DNA of 64,000 bases from Margaritifera margaritifera. Its lineage: Eukaryota > Mollusca > Bivalvia > Unionida > Margaritiferidae. The notes under the pieces were generated by a model. That model saw only the letters and a list, made by a program, of their open reading frames with translations, did no database searches and was not told the DNA's origin. Of this stretch, positions 24,013 through 36,469 are shown one piece after another; positions within the stretch are counted from its first letter, which is position 1; every line of letters starts with the position of its first letter. The DNA is taken from positions 620,001 through 684,000 of the forward strand of contig JAQPZY010001688.1 of the NCBI GenBank assembly GCA_029931535.1, in the 5' to 3' direction. Made by a program: the position numbers and the translations under genes.

Positions 24013-24520
24013 CTGAAGAACTGGATAAAAACTGTTCAAAGTTGAATGTTATGCACAGCTTATGTGATAACTTGTCAAAGGGACTTAAATTTTGCAGTTG
24101 GTGGAAAAATAGATTTTGCTTGTTCAAGGGAACATTCTACAATTTGAGCCAGTGTTGTACCCAAGGTTTGAGACACATTTTCAAAGAAAGAAATTGTCCC
24201 TTAAAGATCAAGCTATGGGGATTACTACAAATTTGAGGAAGACATACAGTTCTAGGTAGGTAATTCAGGGTATATTATAGGATGCACGATTGCAGGATTT
24301 GCGCTAATTTCTATATATAAAAAAATAATAATGCCAAAAAATTAACAAAATGCATGAAAATCGTGCAAATTTTCAAGCCCTACCTTTGTTTCTTCATTTA
24401 ATCCCTCCTATTTTCAGAAAATTCTCACCTTTTTTTCAAATGGAGGACAGAATTTCTCCCTTACATTTTAATTTCAAGAATAAACCTTGGGTAATAATCC
24501 TCTAGGCTCTCCCTAGACAC

Positions 24521-24725
24521 AATATAAGCCGACACCAACTGCAAACTCCATAGACCCAGATCTGCCATTGCATAATACGCCAGCAGATCTGGGTCTATGC
24601 AGTTTGAAAAGACTAATCAGTAGAACAAACAACATAGACTCGATCTGCCATTGCATTCTACGATGGCAGAGCCGGGTCAATGTTGTTTGCATTTGGACCC
24701 GGCTTATATGCGAGTATATACAGTA
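24521..24725. mobile_element. Two-hairpin MITE, copy at 24.5 kb
   Basis: It has the same orientation as the 7955 copy. It starts aatataagccgacaccaact, with both hairpins (catagacccagatctgccat; catagactcgatctgccat) and the spacer. It ends ggcttatatgcgagtatata. The left tip is damaged. Confidence 0.75.
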
Positions 24726-25290
24726 TATTCTCACTGTCAATGTTTATTTTTTTCTCAAGGGCCTCCAGTCTGCAACCTAGAGGGTCTGCTCCAGCCACCG
24801 CATGGAACCAGTTGCCACACAATGTTAACTTATCTGGATATTGTGCAGTATTTTTGATGGTAGCCAATGAATATATTCCCTACTTTTCAAATGTTTATTT
24901 TTCTGTCACCAACAAAAAAATGACAGTATCAATACCAAAGTATAGACTGTGCTGCTATACATATTTCCATTTGGCAACTGGAACAATCTCTCAACAAATC
25001 TAGGGCAAAATCGAAAGATATTAAATCTGGATCAAGTTATTAAGGGCTGACTGTGGATAGTTAATCATATCAACCTTCTACAAAATGTAACCAGGGAACC
25101 GTGACAAAGATTCTGTAGAATACCATTTCTTGTCCACCAAAAGACCGCTATGATGATGATATAGATCCAACTATGCAGGAAAGACAGGAATCCTAGCATA
25201 TCAAGCCACAAGACTTTCGGCATATGACTTTCATAATGTAGTTTTTAACAGCACTTTGAGCACATTATTGGCTATATCATACCAAGGAAA
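24726..25290. other. Intron sequence, nothing recognised
   Basis: No supported feature. Confidence 0.45.
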
Positions 25291-25395
25291 TGGTAGCTAA
25301 GGCAGATGACCCCGGGTGACCTGTATGGGTTTCGAACCCACAACCCTTGGATAACAAGTCCAGTGTTCGACAAACTAAGTTACCATGGCTGCATC
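25291..25395 (-). mobile_element. tRNA-derived SINE head
   Basis: On the minus strand gcagccatggtaacttagtt is followed by the B box tgggttcgaaacccatacag. The palindromic ggttcgaaacc is a canonical internal promoter box. The tail is short. Confidence 0.6.
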
Positions 25396-25849
25396 AAAAC
25401 TTTAAGTACCAAGTCCCTATGATTGTGATGGTGATACCTTTGAAAACAGAAAAGATATCAATGCGTTGCTATCTGCTAAAAGCATTCTGATTCAATATCT
25501 AGTCAAGACAGCTCAATTATGCAAATTAAAGTTTACTCAATTTCAATCATGAATGAACCATTAATTAGTGTAAAAATACGTAAATGATTTGAAGATTAAG
25601 TGAAGGATGGATGGATAAGATTAAAGCATGATCCCTGTTGTCACAGAAGGGGGTATAAGAACTGATACATTATCAGAAGGAATTTTGTGTGTCATATCCC
25701 ATACCAATCGAAGATTTGCATAACAGCCTGAGAGTCGATAGATAGGTAGTCTATTTGATTGACATTTATTGACAAGTACTGATATCAAATCGCAAGTCTA
25801 ATATGATATGGATAACGTATCATCAATACCATATCTAAGGTTACTAAAT
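25396..25849. other. Intron sequence, nothing recognised
   Basis: AT-rich spacer up to the LTR. No supported feature. Confidence 0.45.
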
Positions 25850-26603
25850 TGTTATGTATGATGTTTATATAATATTATAAATATTTTAGGAAATTATAAA
25901 TGTTTCTTCACTTTAATATTTGCTTAAATCTTTATGTTTATCAGGAAAAACATGTTTAACTAGTGTCCTTGAATTAGGTTGTTTTGATCAATATGTTTTC
26001 TCAATTTGAAGGTCAAGGTTGAATTTTTGTTTACAAGTAGAATTCCATTAAGATGACTCATATTCTAGAACATTCTGTCATGTGACCAATCTTTATATAT
26101 GCCATGTTTGGTGGACATTTATTCAGTTTTGACATTACCATCAGTCTTGTAAAGAGCTATTACAGTTGTGAAAATTCATTCCAAATTCTAAGAGAGGAAT
26201 TATTTTAAATATTCATTGGAATTATAACAGTGCTCATAAACTTTTGGATTTTGGATTTTTAATTGACAATTTTGGAATTTATGTGAACTTATTCAGAGAT
26301 TTTGGAATACTTCATTTTGACTTCAGCACATCAAGATTTCTAGTACATCAGGACTTTGGAGACCATTGGCACATAATAACATTCAAGGACACAGCCGTGA
26401 ATTCGGAACATTCTATATTTAGGACTTGTGATTAGAACAATCATTCTTATTGGATTATTAGGATTTCAAAACACATTACTGTAAGTGACTTTTTGATTTT
26501 TCATTTTAATTATCTAGTAATAAATTGCTTGTTGATTTTTTACTTGATTTGTTGGTTTCACTTTCTTTCTGTTACATTTTTCTTAGACCATAGAGTCGTA
26601 ACA
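25850..26603 (+). mobile_element. Solo LTR of an LTR retrotransposon
   Basis: A 754-bp segment begins TGTTATG and ends CGTAACA, a 7-bp terminal inverted repeat with one mismatch. It is flanked on both sides by the 4-bp direct repeat aaat (25846-25849 and 26604-26607). Inside, in plus-strand order, are a TATA-like tttatatatgcc near 26091, a donor-like actgtaagtgac near 26480 and an aataaa signal near 26518. That is the promoter and polyadenylation layout of an LTR. No gag, pol or second LTR is adjacent, so the copy is solo. It lies antisense to the SLC4 gene. The superfamily cannot be told. Confidence 0.72.
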
Positions 26604-26835
26604 AAATGCAGTAATTTTCCACAGATTAGGGTTTAAAATACATGATATGAACTTCTAGCTGTTTATTATTAGAGCAAATGGCAAATTTAGCCTGGTACAA
26701 TTTTATACTGAAATTTACAAATGCATTATTTTCATGATCAAAGTAAACTGACAGCATTGCAAAAACGGGCAGTTCATTGGGATCATCTGGGCTTGAAATG
26801 GGAGAAACTGAATTGGTACTCAATACAAGGTCTAC
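26604..26835. other. Intron sequence next to the LTR
   Basis: A minus-strand ORF at 26626-26838 with STNSVSPISSPDDPNELPVF has a pyrimidine tract and AG in front of it but no convincing donor. It is not called as an exon. Confidence 0.3.
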
Positions 26836-27430
26836 CAAACATTAGCTAGAGAGATTGATTTTTATATTTGTAAATACTTGTCCCATGTCTACCAAACGTT
26901 AAATAGTGATTGATTTTAATATTTGTAAATACTTGTCCCATGTCTACAAAACGTTAAAGAGAGATAGATTTTTATGTTTGTAAATACTTGTCCCATGTCT
27001 ACAAAACGTTAGATATTGATTTTAATATTTGTAAATACTTGTCCCATGTCTACAAAACGTTAGATATTGATTTTAATATTTGTAAATACTTGTCCCATGT
27101 CTACCAAACGTTATAGAGAGATTGATTATAATGTCTGTAAATACTTGTCCCATGTCTACAAAACGTTAAATAGAGATTGATTTTAATATTTGTAAATACT
27201 TGTCCCATGTCTACAAAATGTTAAATAGAGATTGATTTTAATATTTGTAAATACTTGTCCCATGTCTACAAAACGTTAAAGAGAGATAGATTTTTATGTT
27301 TGTAAATACTTGTCCCATGTCTACAAAACGTTAGATAGAGAATGATTTTTAACATTTGTAAATACTTGTCCCATGTCTACAAAACATTAGATAGAGATTG
27401 ATTTTAATATTTGTAAATACTTGTCCCATG
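26836..27430. repeat. ~55-bp minisatellite, about 11 copies
   Basis: The units share tttgtaaatacttgtcccat and gtctacaaaacgtta, then agattgattttaata. Unit length varies between about 49 and 58 bp because of small indels near the gttaaatagagattg part. It is noncoding. Confidence 0.93.
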
Positions 27431-28479
27431 GTCACATGGATTTTGAAAAGTACTTATCAAGCTCCAAAACCACTTGTACAGTGTTTTTGTATCAAAAACA
27501 ACAATTAAAAGGAACAGAAATGAAATCAAACTTTAGTTCAACATTTGTTTAGTCCTATTGTTTTCTATCCTGTTGTCGAGCACGCAGTTTAAATCACATT
27601 CAAATTAATGACATGGGTTTTACGGAGTTCAGAACAGTTTTTCAAATGATATGGCATGACAATGTCTGGTATGCCAGTTGTAAAAACCACCTGTTATAGA
27701 GACAAGTACCAATCAAAGTACTGGAAATACTGACAGCTCGGGGGGGGGGGGGGGGGGGGAAATGATATTAACTTACATAAGATCAGATGGAAGAACACAA
27801 TTCCTGAGATATTACTATTCATGGTTCTTTTTTGTAAACAGGCTGTACAAAAAAATCTTTATAATGTTATTTTAAATTTTATTTTCCTTATATGTCCTGA
27901 GAATTTATATTGACATTTGAAACATTATTTGTAAAATTATTGTTATTTCCTTTTAAAAGCATTTTCTACTTTTTCTAGTATTTCCATGAGGGTAGGAACA
28001 AATTCAAAGGAGATAACTACTATCAGGTATAGATTTACCAAAATGAGTTGCCTTCCTTATATAAAAATGCCCTAAAAGGCCAGTGGATCTATACTTTATT
28101 ACTAACTGTAGTAAGACCATGTAGTTTGTTACTATTATTAGTTATACAAACTATATTTGGAAAAAGAGAATGGACACTATGACACAGGCATGGAGACACT
28201 GAAATTACCCCAAGCCAACAAAAAAACTATTTGTTCTTGACAAACCAGCCTGTACATGTTAAGTGAACACACCTAAAAATCAAAACCTGCCACCTAAACT
28301 ATCCAAACCTTAAGATCCCAGATCACTTCTAATTATAACTTCTGCAGTTCTCTTTTTACCAGACACTTTCAAGAGATGGAAGAATTTTAGCTGTTTAAAA
28401 AAGGTGATTGTTCCAAAAAGGCAAAATTTAAGTTTTAAAAGAAAAAAAACACGCGGGGAAAATTGGACACTCTGGACAT
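27431..28479. other. Intron sequence with a poly-G run
   Basis: It contains a 20-nt G run at 27740-27759 (C run in the SLC4 transcript) and gagataact-type motifs near 28010. Nothing else is supported. Confidence 0.5.
27740..27759. repeat. Poly-G run of 20
   Basis: Twenty consecutive G between gctc and aaatg. Its exact length may be a sequencing artefact. Confidence 0.9.
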
Positions 28480-29100
28480 GACTTATGTCCCTTAAGTGTG
28501 CAAATAAAGTCACAGTGACCCATTCTAGTACAGTTGAGTTATCTACATCCAGATTTATCTACATGCCAATTTTCATGAGTCTAGTTGAAATAGGGCCCAA
28601 ATTAACAGCTGAAAATGCAAAAGGTGCTCAAGCATGCAAATTAGGTGACATTGACATAGTTTTTTGTGTGGTTGATTTACTTTTGTCCGAAATATTGATC
28701 ATGTAACAAACAAACTGCTGAAAATACAAAAGTCACTCAAGTATGCAAATGAGGTCAAAGTAACCTACATGTAAGTTTGATATGGTTGAGTTACTTTTAT
28801 CAAGATGTTTCTACATACAAATTTTAATCAGTGTAGGTGAAATAGAGTCCAAGATATTGAGTGGTAATGAATGGAAAGCATAAAAAAGTCCCTCAAAGAT
28901 ACAAATTAGACCACAATGACCTAGTTTTGGTACGGCTGAGTTACTTTTTTCCAGATCTATATGCCAAATTTCATGTGCAGGTGAAATATACACAGATATT
29001 GAGGATATAATGAGCAAACAACTGAAAATACAAAAGCCACTCAAGCATACATATTAGGTCACAGCAGTCTAGTTTTGGTATGGATAAGCTACTCTTTCTG
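28480..29100. repeat. Tandem core array (family 4), short copy
   Basis: About four degenerate units share actcaagcatgcaaattagg, gacctagttttggtatgg, ttgagttacttttatcaaga and aattttcatgagtgtaggtg, then aaatagggcccaagatattg. The same family makes the long array at 53690-55450. Confidence 0.68.
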
Positions 29101-30069
29101 AACAGATTCCAATCACTATAATAGGAATAAGCCAAACCTCAACCTCATTATCTATTCCCTAGACAAAACTGATAAGCTACCACACTCATAAATGAGAATA
29201 TACTACCACTGAAATGGTATTTACAATGTGATATATTTTAAGGCTGGCAACACAAATACATTATTCATGCCCAGACTGCATGTTTTTGGACACTGTTCAA
29301 CTTCTCAACATTTTTTCCCCTACAATGCTTAAAGTCAATCTATTTTGGTCTATTTAATTTCAAGAATTCCATGCATGAGTTCTGCAAAAGAAAATAGCAC
29401 ATGTCATTAGAGGGGATCAAAAATTATAGCTGATAATAGTCTCAAGGGAGATAATTTACAATGTATTGTAAAACTATATTATGCAGTGTTAATCTTATCT
29501 GGCTTTTATGAGATCAGATTCTAGCACACTCCAATTCACATATAAGACAGCAAATCAATAGATGACAAAGAGAACTGTCTCTTCTTGATAGATGGGAGAA
29601 TTATAATGTCTCTTCAAGGTTGTTTATGTCTGCAAAGTAGAAAACCAGACTGTGAGCTGGGGCACATCCATGACTTGTTCTAAAAGGGGATTCAATTCAA
29701 AGAAGTGGGATTTGTTTTGTTTATAATGACCAACATTCTATTTTCACTGAAAATTCCACTATTTTAACTAGGGAAGGTGGTGGGGGTTGGGAGAGTTGGG
29801 AGATGGGGGAATCAACAGAACCCCCAAACCCCATCTGGACCTAACACTGTGTATGAAAATCTGCCGAGAGGGGTGAGGCAGGTTATAAACAAAGTAACAA
29901 CTTAGACAAGGGCTATCTGAAGTCCCCCTAACCCCCAGAGCATAGGATATTTCTTTCTTTCAAATGAGCCAACTTTGAGTGTTCATCCCTACATTGGCTC
30001 AAGTAAATAGATATTATATATTTCTGATTATACATGGGGGAAGTGAAATTTAAATGCATTTATTTTCAT
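29101..30069. other. Intron sequence with a G-rich motif
   Basis: At 29773-29816 the plus strand has repeated G runs (gggggttgggagagttggga) able to form a G-quadruplex in DNA. The SLC4 transcript would carry the C-rich strand. No other feature was seen. Confidence 0.5.
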
Positions 30070-30377
30070 TTTGAACAGAAACCCACTGAGTCTGGCATGC
30101 TAACCACTAAGCCATTGTGACTCAGTTAACTACTGAGCAACAGCAGCTCTCTGCTAACCACTGAGTCACTGTGACTCAGCTAACCAATGAGTTATTGCAG
30201 CTCTCAGCTAACCATCGAGTCACTGCGAGTCTCAACTAACCATTGAGCAACTGTGTCTCCCAGCTTACAAATGAGCCACTGTGGCTCTGTTAACTACTCA
30301 GCCACTGTGACTTTCAGCTAACACTGAGCCACTGTGGCTATCTGTTAACTAGTGAGCCACTGTTGCTCTCCACTAAC
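30070..30377. repeat. ~28-bp minisatellite derived from a SINE A box
   Basis: About ten units read ctaaccactgagccactgtg plus gctctcag. The first unit is preceded by ttgaacagaaacccactgag and tctggcatgc, matching the reverse strand of the SINE at 21790-21850 (tttgaaccc...gtctgatatgccaaccactg). The array therefore appears to be the A-box part of a tRNA-derived SINE amplified in tandem. Confidence 0.75.
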
Positions 30378-33300
30378 ATACTATGGAAATCTATGAGATT
30401 TTCAGAAATGGAAATTAACTTCTGGTGTAATATGTATACAGTGAAAATGATAATAACATGCAATTAAGACAATGTAACAAACATGCATTCTGAAGTTACA
30501 TGCACATTGTTACGACTGATGTTAAAATTCTTAAAATAGTTCTGGAAAATAAGAAAGAGCACTCATCAGACTCCAGCTATATTGCTTATAAGATGCACAG
30601 AGTAGTAAACTTGTAAAATTTGACAATAAAGATAGATGAGCAGCACCATTTATGTTTGTTGCCTAGCAACAAAGTAATTTATCAACATAATCATAATACT
30701 TTGGATGAAAACAAAATATAAAATTAAGTCAGCTGCAGATTTACTCCAATGTAAGACTTGTACATGATGTGTGGTACTTCAAGAGGTTCCAATACCTGAA
30801 AGGAAACTGTTTAAAAATAATGTGGATACTGGTGTATCAAGTATACAAACAATAAAAATACAATGAAACTTGCATTAGTGGAAACCTTCATGTAAAGGAC
30901 ACCTGTTTATAAATGAGATCTAAGAACTTTTTTTTCCTTTACATAAGTGTTTATAGATTATAGTGTTTGTACTGATGAATATTGTGTGTGAGACTATCCC
31001 AATCTTATAAGTTTTTTTAAACAAAACTAAGTCCATAAACTATGCCCAATGCTTACATAGCTTTGAATAAATACAGATTACCCACAATTCACCATCACTC
31101 CTAGTTGTATGCAGGTCTATATTATTTGGACAATTTTCATCCATATTGGGGCTATCATGGGATCTCATTTACTTTTTTTTTAACTGACTTTTAAAAACTG
31201 GTTTTGGTTTGTGACATGCAAAAGGATTCTTCTGTGTAATGGTAATCAAATACACATTTCACTTGTATATATTACAATTACAAAAAAGCTGTTTGAGTTT
31301 TGTCTCATTTCTCAAATAAATCTGGACTCCTCAAACATGTGCTCCACTGAATGTGCAAATTTGTTTCTCTCAGCTGCTATGCAAGTTGACATTCTACTAA
31401 GACATGAACTTTTTTTTTTTAAAGAAATTGCTGGTAGTTGTCCTTGACAAATTTTGTCACTGTCACTTTTCTATCAAAGTTCAAATAAAAAGTTATCACC
31501 AAAAGATGTGGAAATATTTTTAGTAATTAAATACTCCTCATGTACATGTAAATCATGCTTTTTAAGGGGGTGGGAGAAGGGTTGGGTGGCCAGGATTGGG
31601 GAGGGGAGGGGAAATCACTCTAATACATGCATTTGCAGGATTGAACTTGCAATGATCACAATAACCATACCACAAATATCTTATGATAAGCCCATCACCA
31701 ATGTTTAGAAAATTGTAAAATCTCTCTAATGCAGGAGTTGAGGCATTACCGGTATATATACATGTACCTGTTTCATACCTCCCATGCATATTCTAACAGA
31801 TGTGACTTCACAATAGTGATACCAAATCTTAACAGTTGACAAATTTGTTCAGATATTGAAAAAAAAAGGTGACGAATGGGTCAAATCTCATTCATAGATT
31901 TCTAAAATTTTATATGAAAAAAGCGACATGTCTGTTTTTACAGAGCAACTAACTGTCTTGTTCACATTCACATTCTCCCTCATGCATAACCTGAAACTTC
32001 TCATGGATTTATCAGCTTAGCCTTACACAGTGCAAGAGAGAGATTAAAGGTCGCCATGGAATTTGAATTTGTTTTCTCTGATGTCAAGACAACCTCCAAC
32101 TTTTCACACGCTTATTTAGATATGGGCCTGAGTCTGGGCTTAACATAAAAGATATATTGTAACTTATTTTCGGAATTTGAAGTTCAAAGATTCTTCAATA
32201 TTCTATTTAGGGCCGTTGGATGGAAATAACATGCATGTCAGTTTAATTGTTCACTCAATATTAAAATTAAAGCTGCATTTGCATGGTTTGGAAATGTCAT
32301 TCGATGAAAGTTCTTGTCCACATCATACAAAATTAAAATAATTATCTGACCGACACATTTTTCATGCTCATCTTTCTTAGATAACCAGTAACTTTTGCTG
32401 TCATTTTTTCATCATGGTAAACAACTCTAAAACGCAAACACTGTGCTGAACCCGCAGTGCATAATTTTTGCTAAGTGAGGCTTGAATGCCAATGGCCAAG
32501 TTGGTTAAAGTGTTTGATTGGTAGTCATGGGTTTAAGCCAACATAACAGTGATGTGTTCTTCTTTTTCATGCTTATGTATACTGTTCCAATATCATCAAG
32601 AAGAACATGACCTTATAGATCTGTATGGCCACAATTAAAATAATGCATTTAGTTCACGAGTGCTAAAATATCAGAAATTACAAGTAGATGGAAAAATGTA
32701 TATTTGAGGTTATGAAAATGTCTGAATTGTACCCAGTCAATAATGTTGATAATAACTTCAAAAAAGGGTATACTGACATTTGTCCAAAAAGGCATGTTGT
32801 TTGTGAAGATTTACTAGTGCAAAAGGTTAGTTATGGTCTTGAAAATGAGTGACCAATTCTGAAAATAAATTCTAATCTGCAATGGAGAGAATATTATCCC
32901 ATGTATTAAGACACCCAAGTGGCATCTGCTGTTATTCTGAGAGTAATTTTTAGAATTCAATAATAATAAAAAAATTATTAAGACTTCCCCAATAAAAACA
33001 AAAGTTAAACAACTTTGGTAGACTTAGATGGTACACTTAAATAATAGATCAAAGTATTAAGAGTACTGATGGCTTGGAGGGTTAGGGTAATATAGTACAT
33101 TAAGCTGGATCCATAGGATGAACATAAACTGTGAGATATTGATAATCATATTTCTTTCTACAATGATAAGCAAATAACCAATATCCCTCTAAATACACAT
33201 AATATGAATTCTGAATGTTTAAAGTCATTTTTTTCTCTTTATCTCTTAACAATGAATTAATTAAATAATTTATAAAACATTTTGATAGAAAATATTAAGA

Positions 33301-33514
33301 AATTTTACCTACTCAGTACAAGCATTTTCTATTGTAATGATTCTGCTTGAAGAACTACACTGAAGCTGTAAAATTATATCGAGGGAGGTAATAACTTTGA
33401 TTTGAATCATTTCTTTCAAAGGTTAGAACTTGAATTATGTCCATTTACATAGCTAGACTTTCTTTTCAGGGCCAAAAGGCCAATAAAGCTTTAGACGGAA
33501 AAAGGTGCCGATTA
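30378..33514. other. Intron sequence, mostly unrecognised
   Basis: It includes a G-rich patch at 31566-31612 (gggggtgggagaagggttgg), a tRNA-like stretch near 32488-32545 (tggccaagttggttaaagtg) and otherwise AT-rich sequence. Short ORFs here lack splice context. Confidence 0.45.
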
Positions 33515-34640
33515 TTAGAAACACATGTACAACCTATTGTTAGTAACAGATATTAGACAGCATGCCATCAGCTTGAGAGGGATAAATCCCTCCAAGCCAC
33601 ACAAAATAATCACTAAATGCCCTGCATATATTTGTCTTTCATGGAAATGCAGCTTTAATTCCATGTGAATCCTAAAGCTTATCTTACTTTTGATTACAGT
33701 CAGAGAGTCTGATACTGATCTCGCAGCTGGAACTGTTGATATGAAAAAATGAATAAATTCTATAATACCACCTGTTGTATAAATAAACTGCATACATTTT
33801 ATTATTTCAACTAGTACCACTGTTCTCATAGTTGGACCTGTTGATACACTGTATAACAAGAGTAACATAAATAGTACATTATATGCCCGCCATGCGGTAA
33901 ATAGTATTATCATACTTCTTTTATGTAAAACCCACTTTCAATGATCAGATACTCAGGTACTAAATGACACAGTACCTGTTTAACTTATGTACTGTGCCAC
34001 TGTTGCTAAGCAAAGTTGCTTAACAATACTAAATTGAACAAGCTGTTTCAATGGTTGATGATGTCAGCAGGTGTTTTGGCAGTTATGTCATAGCATAATT
34101 ATAATTAACACCAATCTGCTAATCTCAGATCAGTAAATTTGCTGACAGCTCCCTAAAACTTCAGCCCTCACAAATACATGTACACTGGATCAGTAAATAT
34201 TTCTGCCAGTCTCTATCACAAGTTCACAAGTGGTCTTGTGTTGGATGTATCTAATAAAACATAGGTTGTCATTCCTTTCCATAGTTAACTGATCTGTTTA
34301 TTGTGGTTACTGAGTAACTGCCAAGACCATGTATTTGACCAGGTACAATGAATCCCCAGACAGAAATGGCCATTTGGTGGAGGTCTTCCACACATCAAGT
34401 AAACAAGGGTGCTGATTATCAAAACTGAACGCGCACAGATCTAGCCTGATATCCTGGCCCAATGCACGAATTTCAATACTGACAATATAAAATGATGACA
34501 GGTATCGGGGTAGTGCTATAGTCTCAATTGGCAAATTTCGGTGACACAAAACTCTTGTCCAGCTTTCCAACTTTTGATAGGCTAATGCCAGAACTTGGCC
34601 AATCAGAAAAGGTCATGTTGGCCATTTCAATGAATGCAGA
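33515..34640. other. Intron sequence with two unexplained ORFs
   Basis: Minus-strand ORFs at 33515-33913 (132 codons) and 34307-34570 (87 codons) are the longest non-repeat ORFs in this intron. Neither shows a known motif or splice signals, and both could be repeat-derived. Confidence 0.3.
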
Positions 34641-34889
34641 ACAATACAGAATAACATATATTATTTTTTGATCGTTGTTGATTAACATTCACTGCATTGT
34701 GAGGTTACAACTGGAAAGATGCAGAAGTTCTTGCAAGGAGCACAGTGGCAACCAAAATGTCAGAAATTTGATGATGAACAACAAAGACTGCGATCTAGAA
34801 GAGGCCCTCAAGGGAAATTAGTTGCACTCAACTGAGCTACGCTCTATAAATAGACATTATTATTATTATTATTATTATTTTTATTATAA
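34641..34889 (+). mobile_element. Probable retroposon 3' end with (ATT)n tail
   Basis: The segment ending ctgagctacgctctataaat is followed directly by an ATT microsatellite (34855-34889), the usual 3' end of many LINE or SINE copies. The 5' end is not defined and no coding part was seen. Confidence 0.4.
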
Positions 34890-35179
34890 TTACCATGATG
34901 AAACACTATATTCTAACTAAACCATGTATAGAAAATTACAAGCTTTAGTGTTTGCTCATTTCATTCAAAATGAAACTATGATGGAATCCATGATATATTT
35001 TCTTCTAAGCACACAAGACTACATGCATGTACGTGTGCTATAACAGTCAATCCTCAATCAGTTGGAACATATATAGCAATACCACCATTTACATAATTGT
35101 CTTGATGACTGACTGATTGAATGCTCTTAAGCAGTACATTAGCATATGGAAGATTATTTATTGTCAAGGGAATGGAAGC

Positions 35180-35287
35180 AAAGTGCCTTGCCCAGACAAA
35201 CAACACAGCTGCCCACCTGGACAAGATTTAAACCGGTAATCTGCTTATTGTGAGTCAGGCACACTAATGACTGAGTCACTGCTGATC
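35180..35287 (-). mobile_element. tRNA-derived SINE
   Basis: On the minus strand agcagtgactcagtcattag (A box) and accggtttaaatcttgtcca (B box) are followed by gtgttgtttgtctgggcaag gcactt. That tail resembles gtccttgggcaaggcac of the SINE at 2566-2712. Confidence 0.55.
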
Positions 35288-36374
35288 ACTTATATTGATG
35301 AATAATGTCAAGGACAAGGAAATGCTTGACAGTAATGCAAATATGGATGCATGTTCTATAGTTCATTGTACATTACATATTTACCTTAGGATGGTGCTTG
35401 CTTGTATCCAAGTGAAACAAGCTCACAAACATCAAAACACACAATCTGCTTATATTGTTCAAACAAGGCCTGGATTTCACCAAAAGAAGCAAAGTCTGGG
35501 CATAAACCTAATCTAGATTTCAGCGTCTGACAGGCTGAAATTTAAGTCTGACTTAAGACTGACCAATCAAATGTCAAGCTTAACTTTAACATTTATATTG
35601 GTGAAATTGAGGCCGAAGCTCTCTTTTATCATGGTAATGCAAGGTTTAGAAAACTTGTACAAACCAAGTTGTAAAGTATCTACCATGTTAATATAGCAAA
35701 ACCTGTCTAGGCAGACACCTCAATATAAAGGCTATAAGCTCAGAAAGGACAATATTTGTGGGTCCCTTTTCTCAATTTCTTTATTTTTAACCTCATGTTA
35801 AGAACAACTGTCCATAAAGGATACAAATGTTTGGTCCCTCGAGTGTCCTTCAGCGACACGATTCACTATCCTTGATAATATAAACCTTCTGGAAGTTGTA
35901 TGTTTCAAATCTGGAAGTGAAACATGTTCTACTCCATAAAGCAAATTATAAAAACCTTAGCTGTTTGACCAAATGAAAAATTGTTCCGTAAAGGTCACAT
36001 CTTCATTTAATCCTCAAAATGTCATGCAGCACAATAAATCAGTCAAAGACAGCTTGAAATATACACGATGCTTTACGACATAAACCAAACAGTTGGTTTA
36101 ACAAGTACGTTTTACAACAGCTTTTACAATCTTGCTTTACCATGTGTAGGTGTTTATAGACAATATAACATCAATATACTCCAGTAGTGCTAGTTACGCA
36201 TTCTGATTAGACAATCTAAAAGTACTCCCTCACTTTCATACAGTACTCCCTCACTTTAATGCTGTCCATGTCAGCCATACTGTATACCACCTTATAGTGA
36301 GGGATGACTGTACTCTGTGAACTGTTTTCACTGGACTTGCAAAGGAACCTGTGTAATTCATTCATGCTGTAATC
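35288..36374. other. Intron sequence, nothing recognised
   Basis: No supported feature. The plus-strand ORF at 35295-35516 has no motif. Confidence 0.45.
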
Positions 36375-36469
36375 AGATATGTAGGACAGAGCCAATAAAA
36401 CAGTGTTGCACATTGAAATTTGGTATTCTGGCTTACTGTCCAATCTGTAATAGAGAACCAGAATACTAA

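Noticed and set aside
26626..26838. Possible extra SLC4 linker exon with SSPDDPNELPVF.
   Set aside because: An acceptor-like tract exists but no good donor in the required phase, and it sits between an LTR and a minisatellite.
26836..27430. CRISPR-like array.
   Set aside because: The spacing is not repeat plus unique spacer; whole units are repeated, and the genome is eukaryotic.
33515..33913. 132-codon minus-strand ORF.
   Set aside because: No motif, splice signals or phase match to the transporter; likely chance or repeat-derived.
34307..34570. 87-codon minus-strand ORF.
   Set aside because: No domain or splice support; may belong to an unrecognised repeat.
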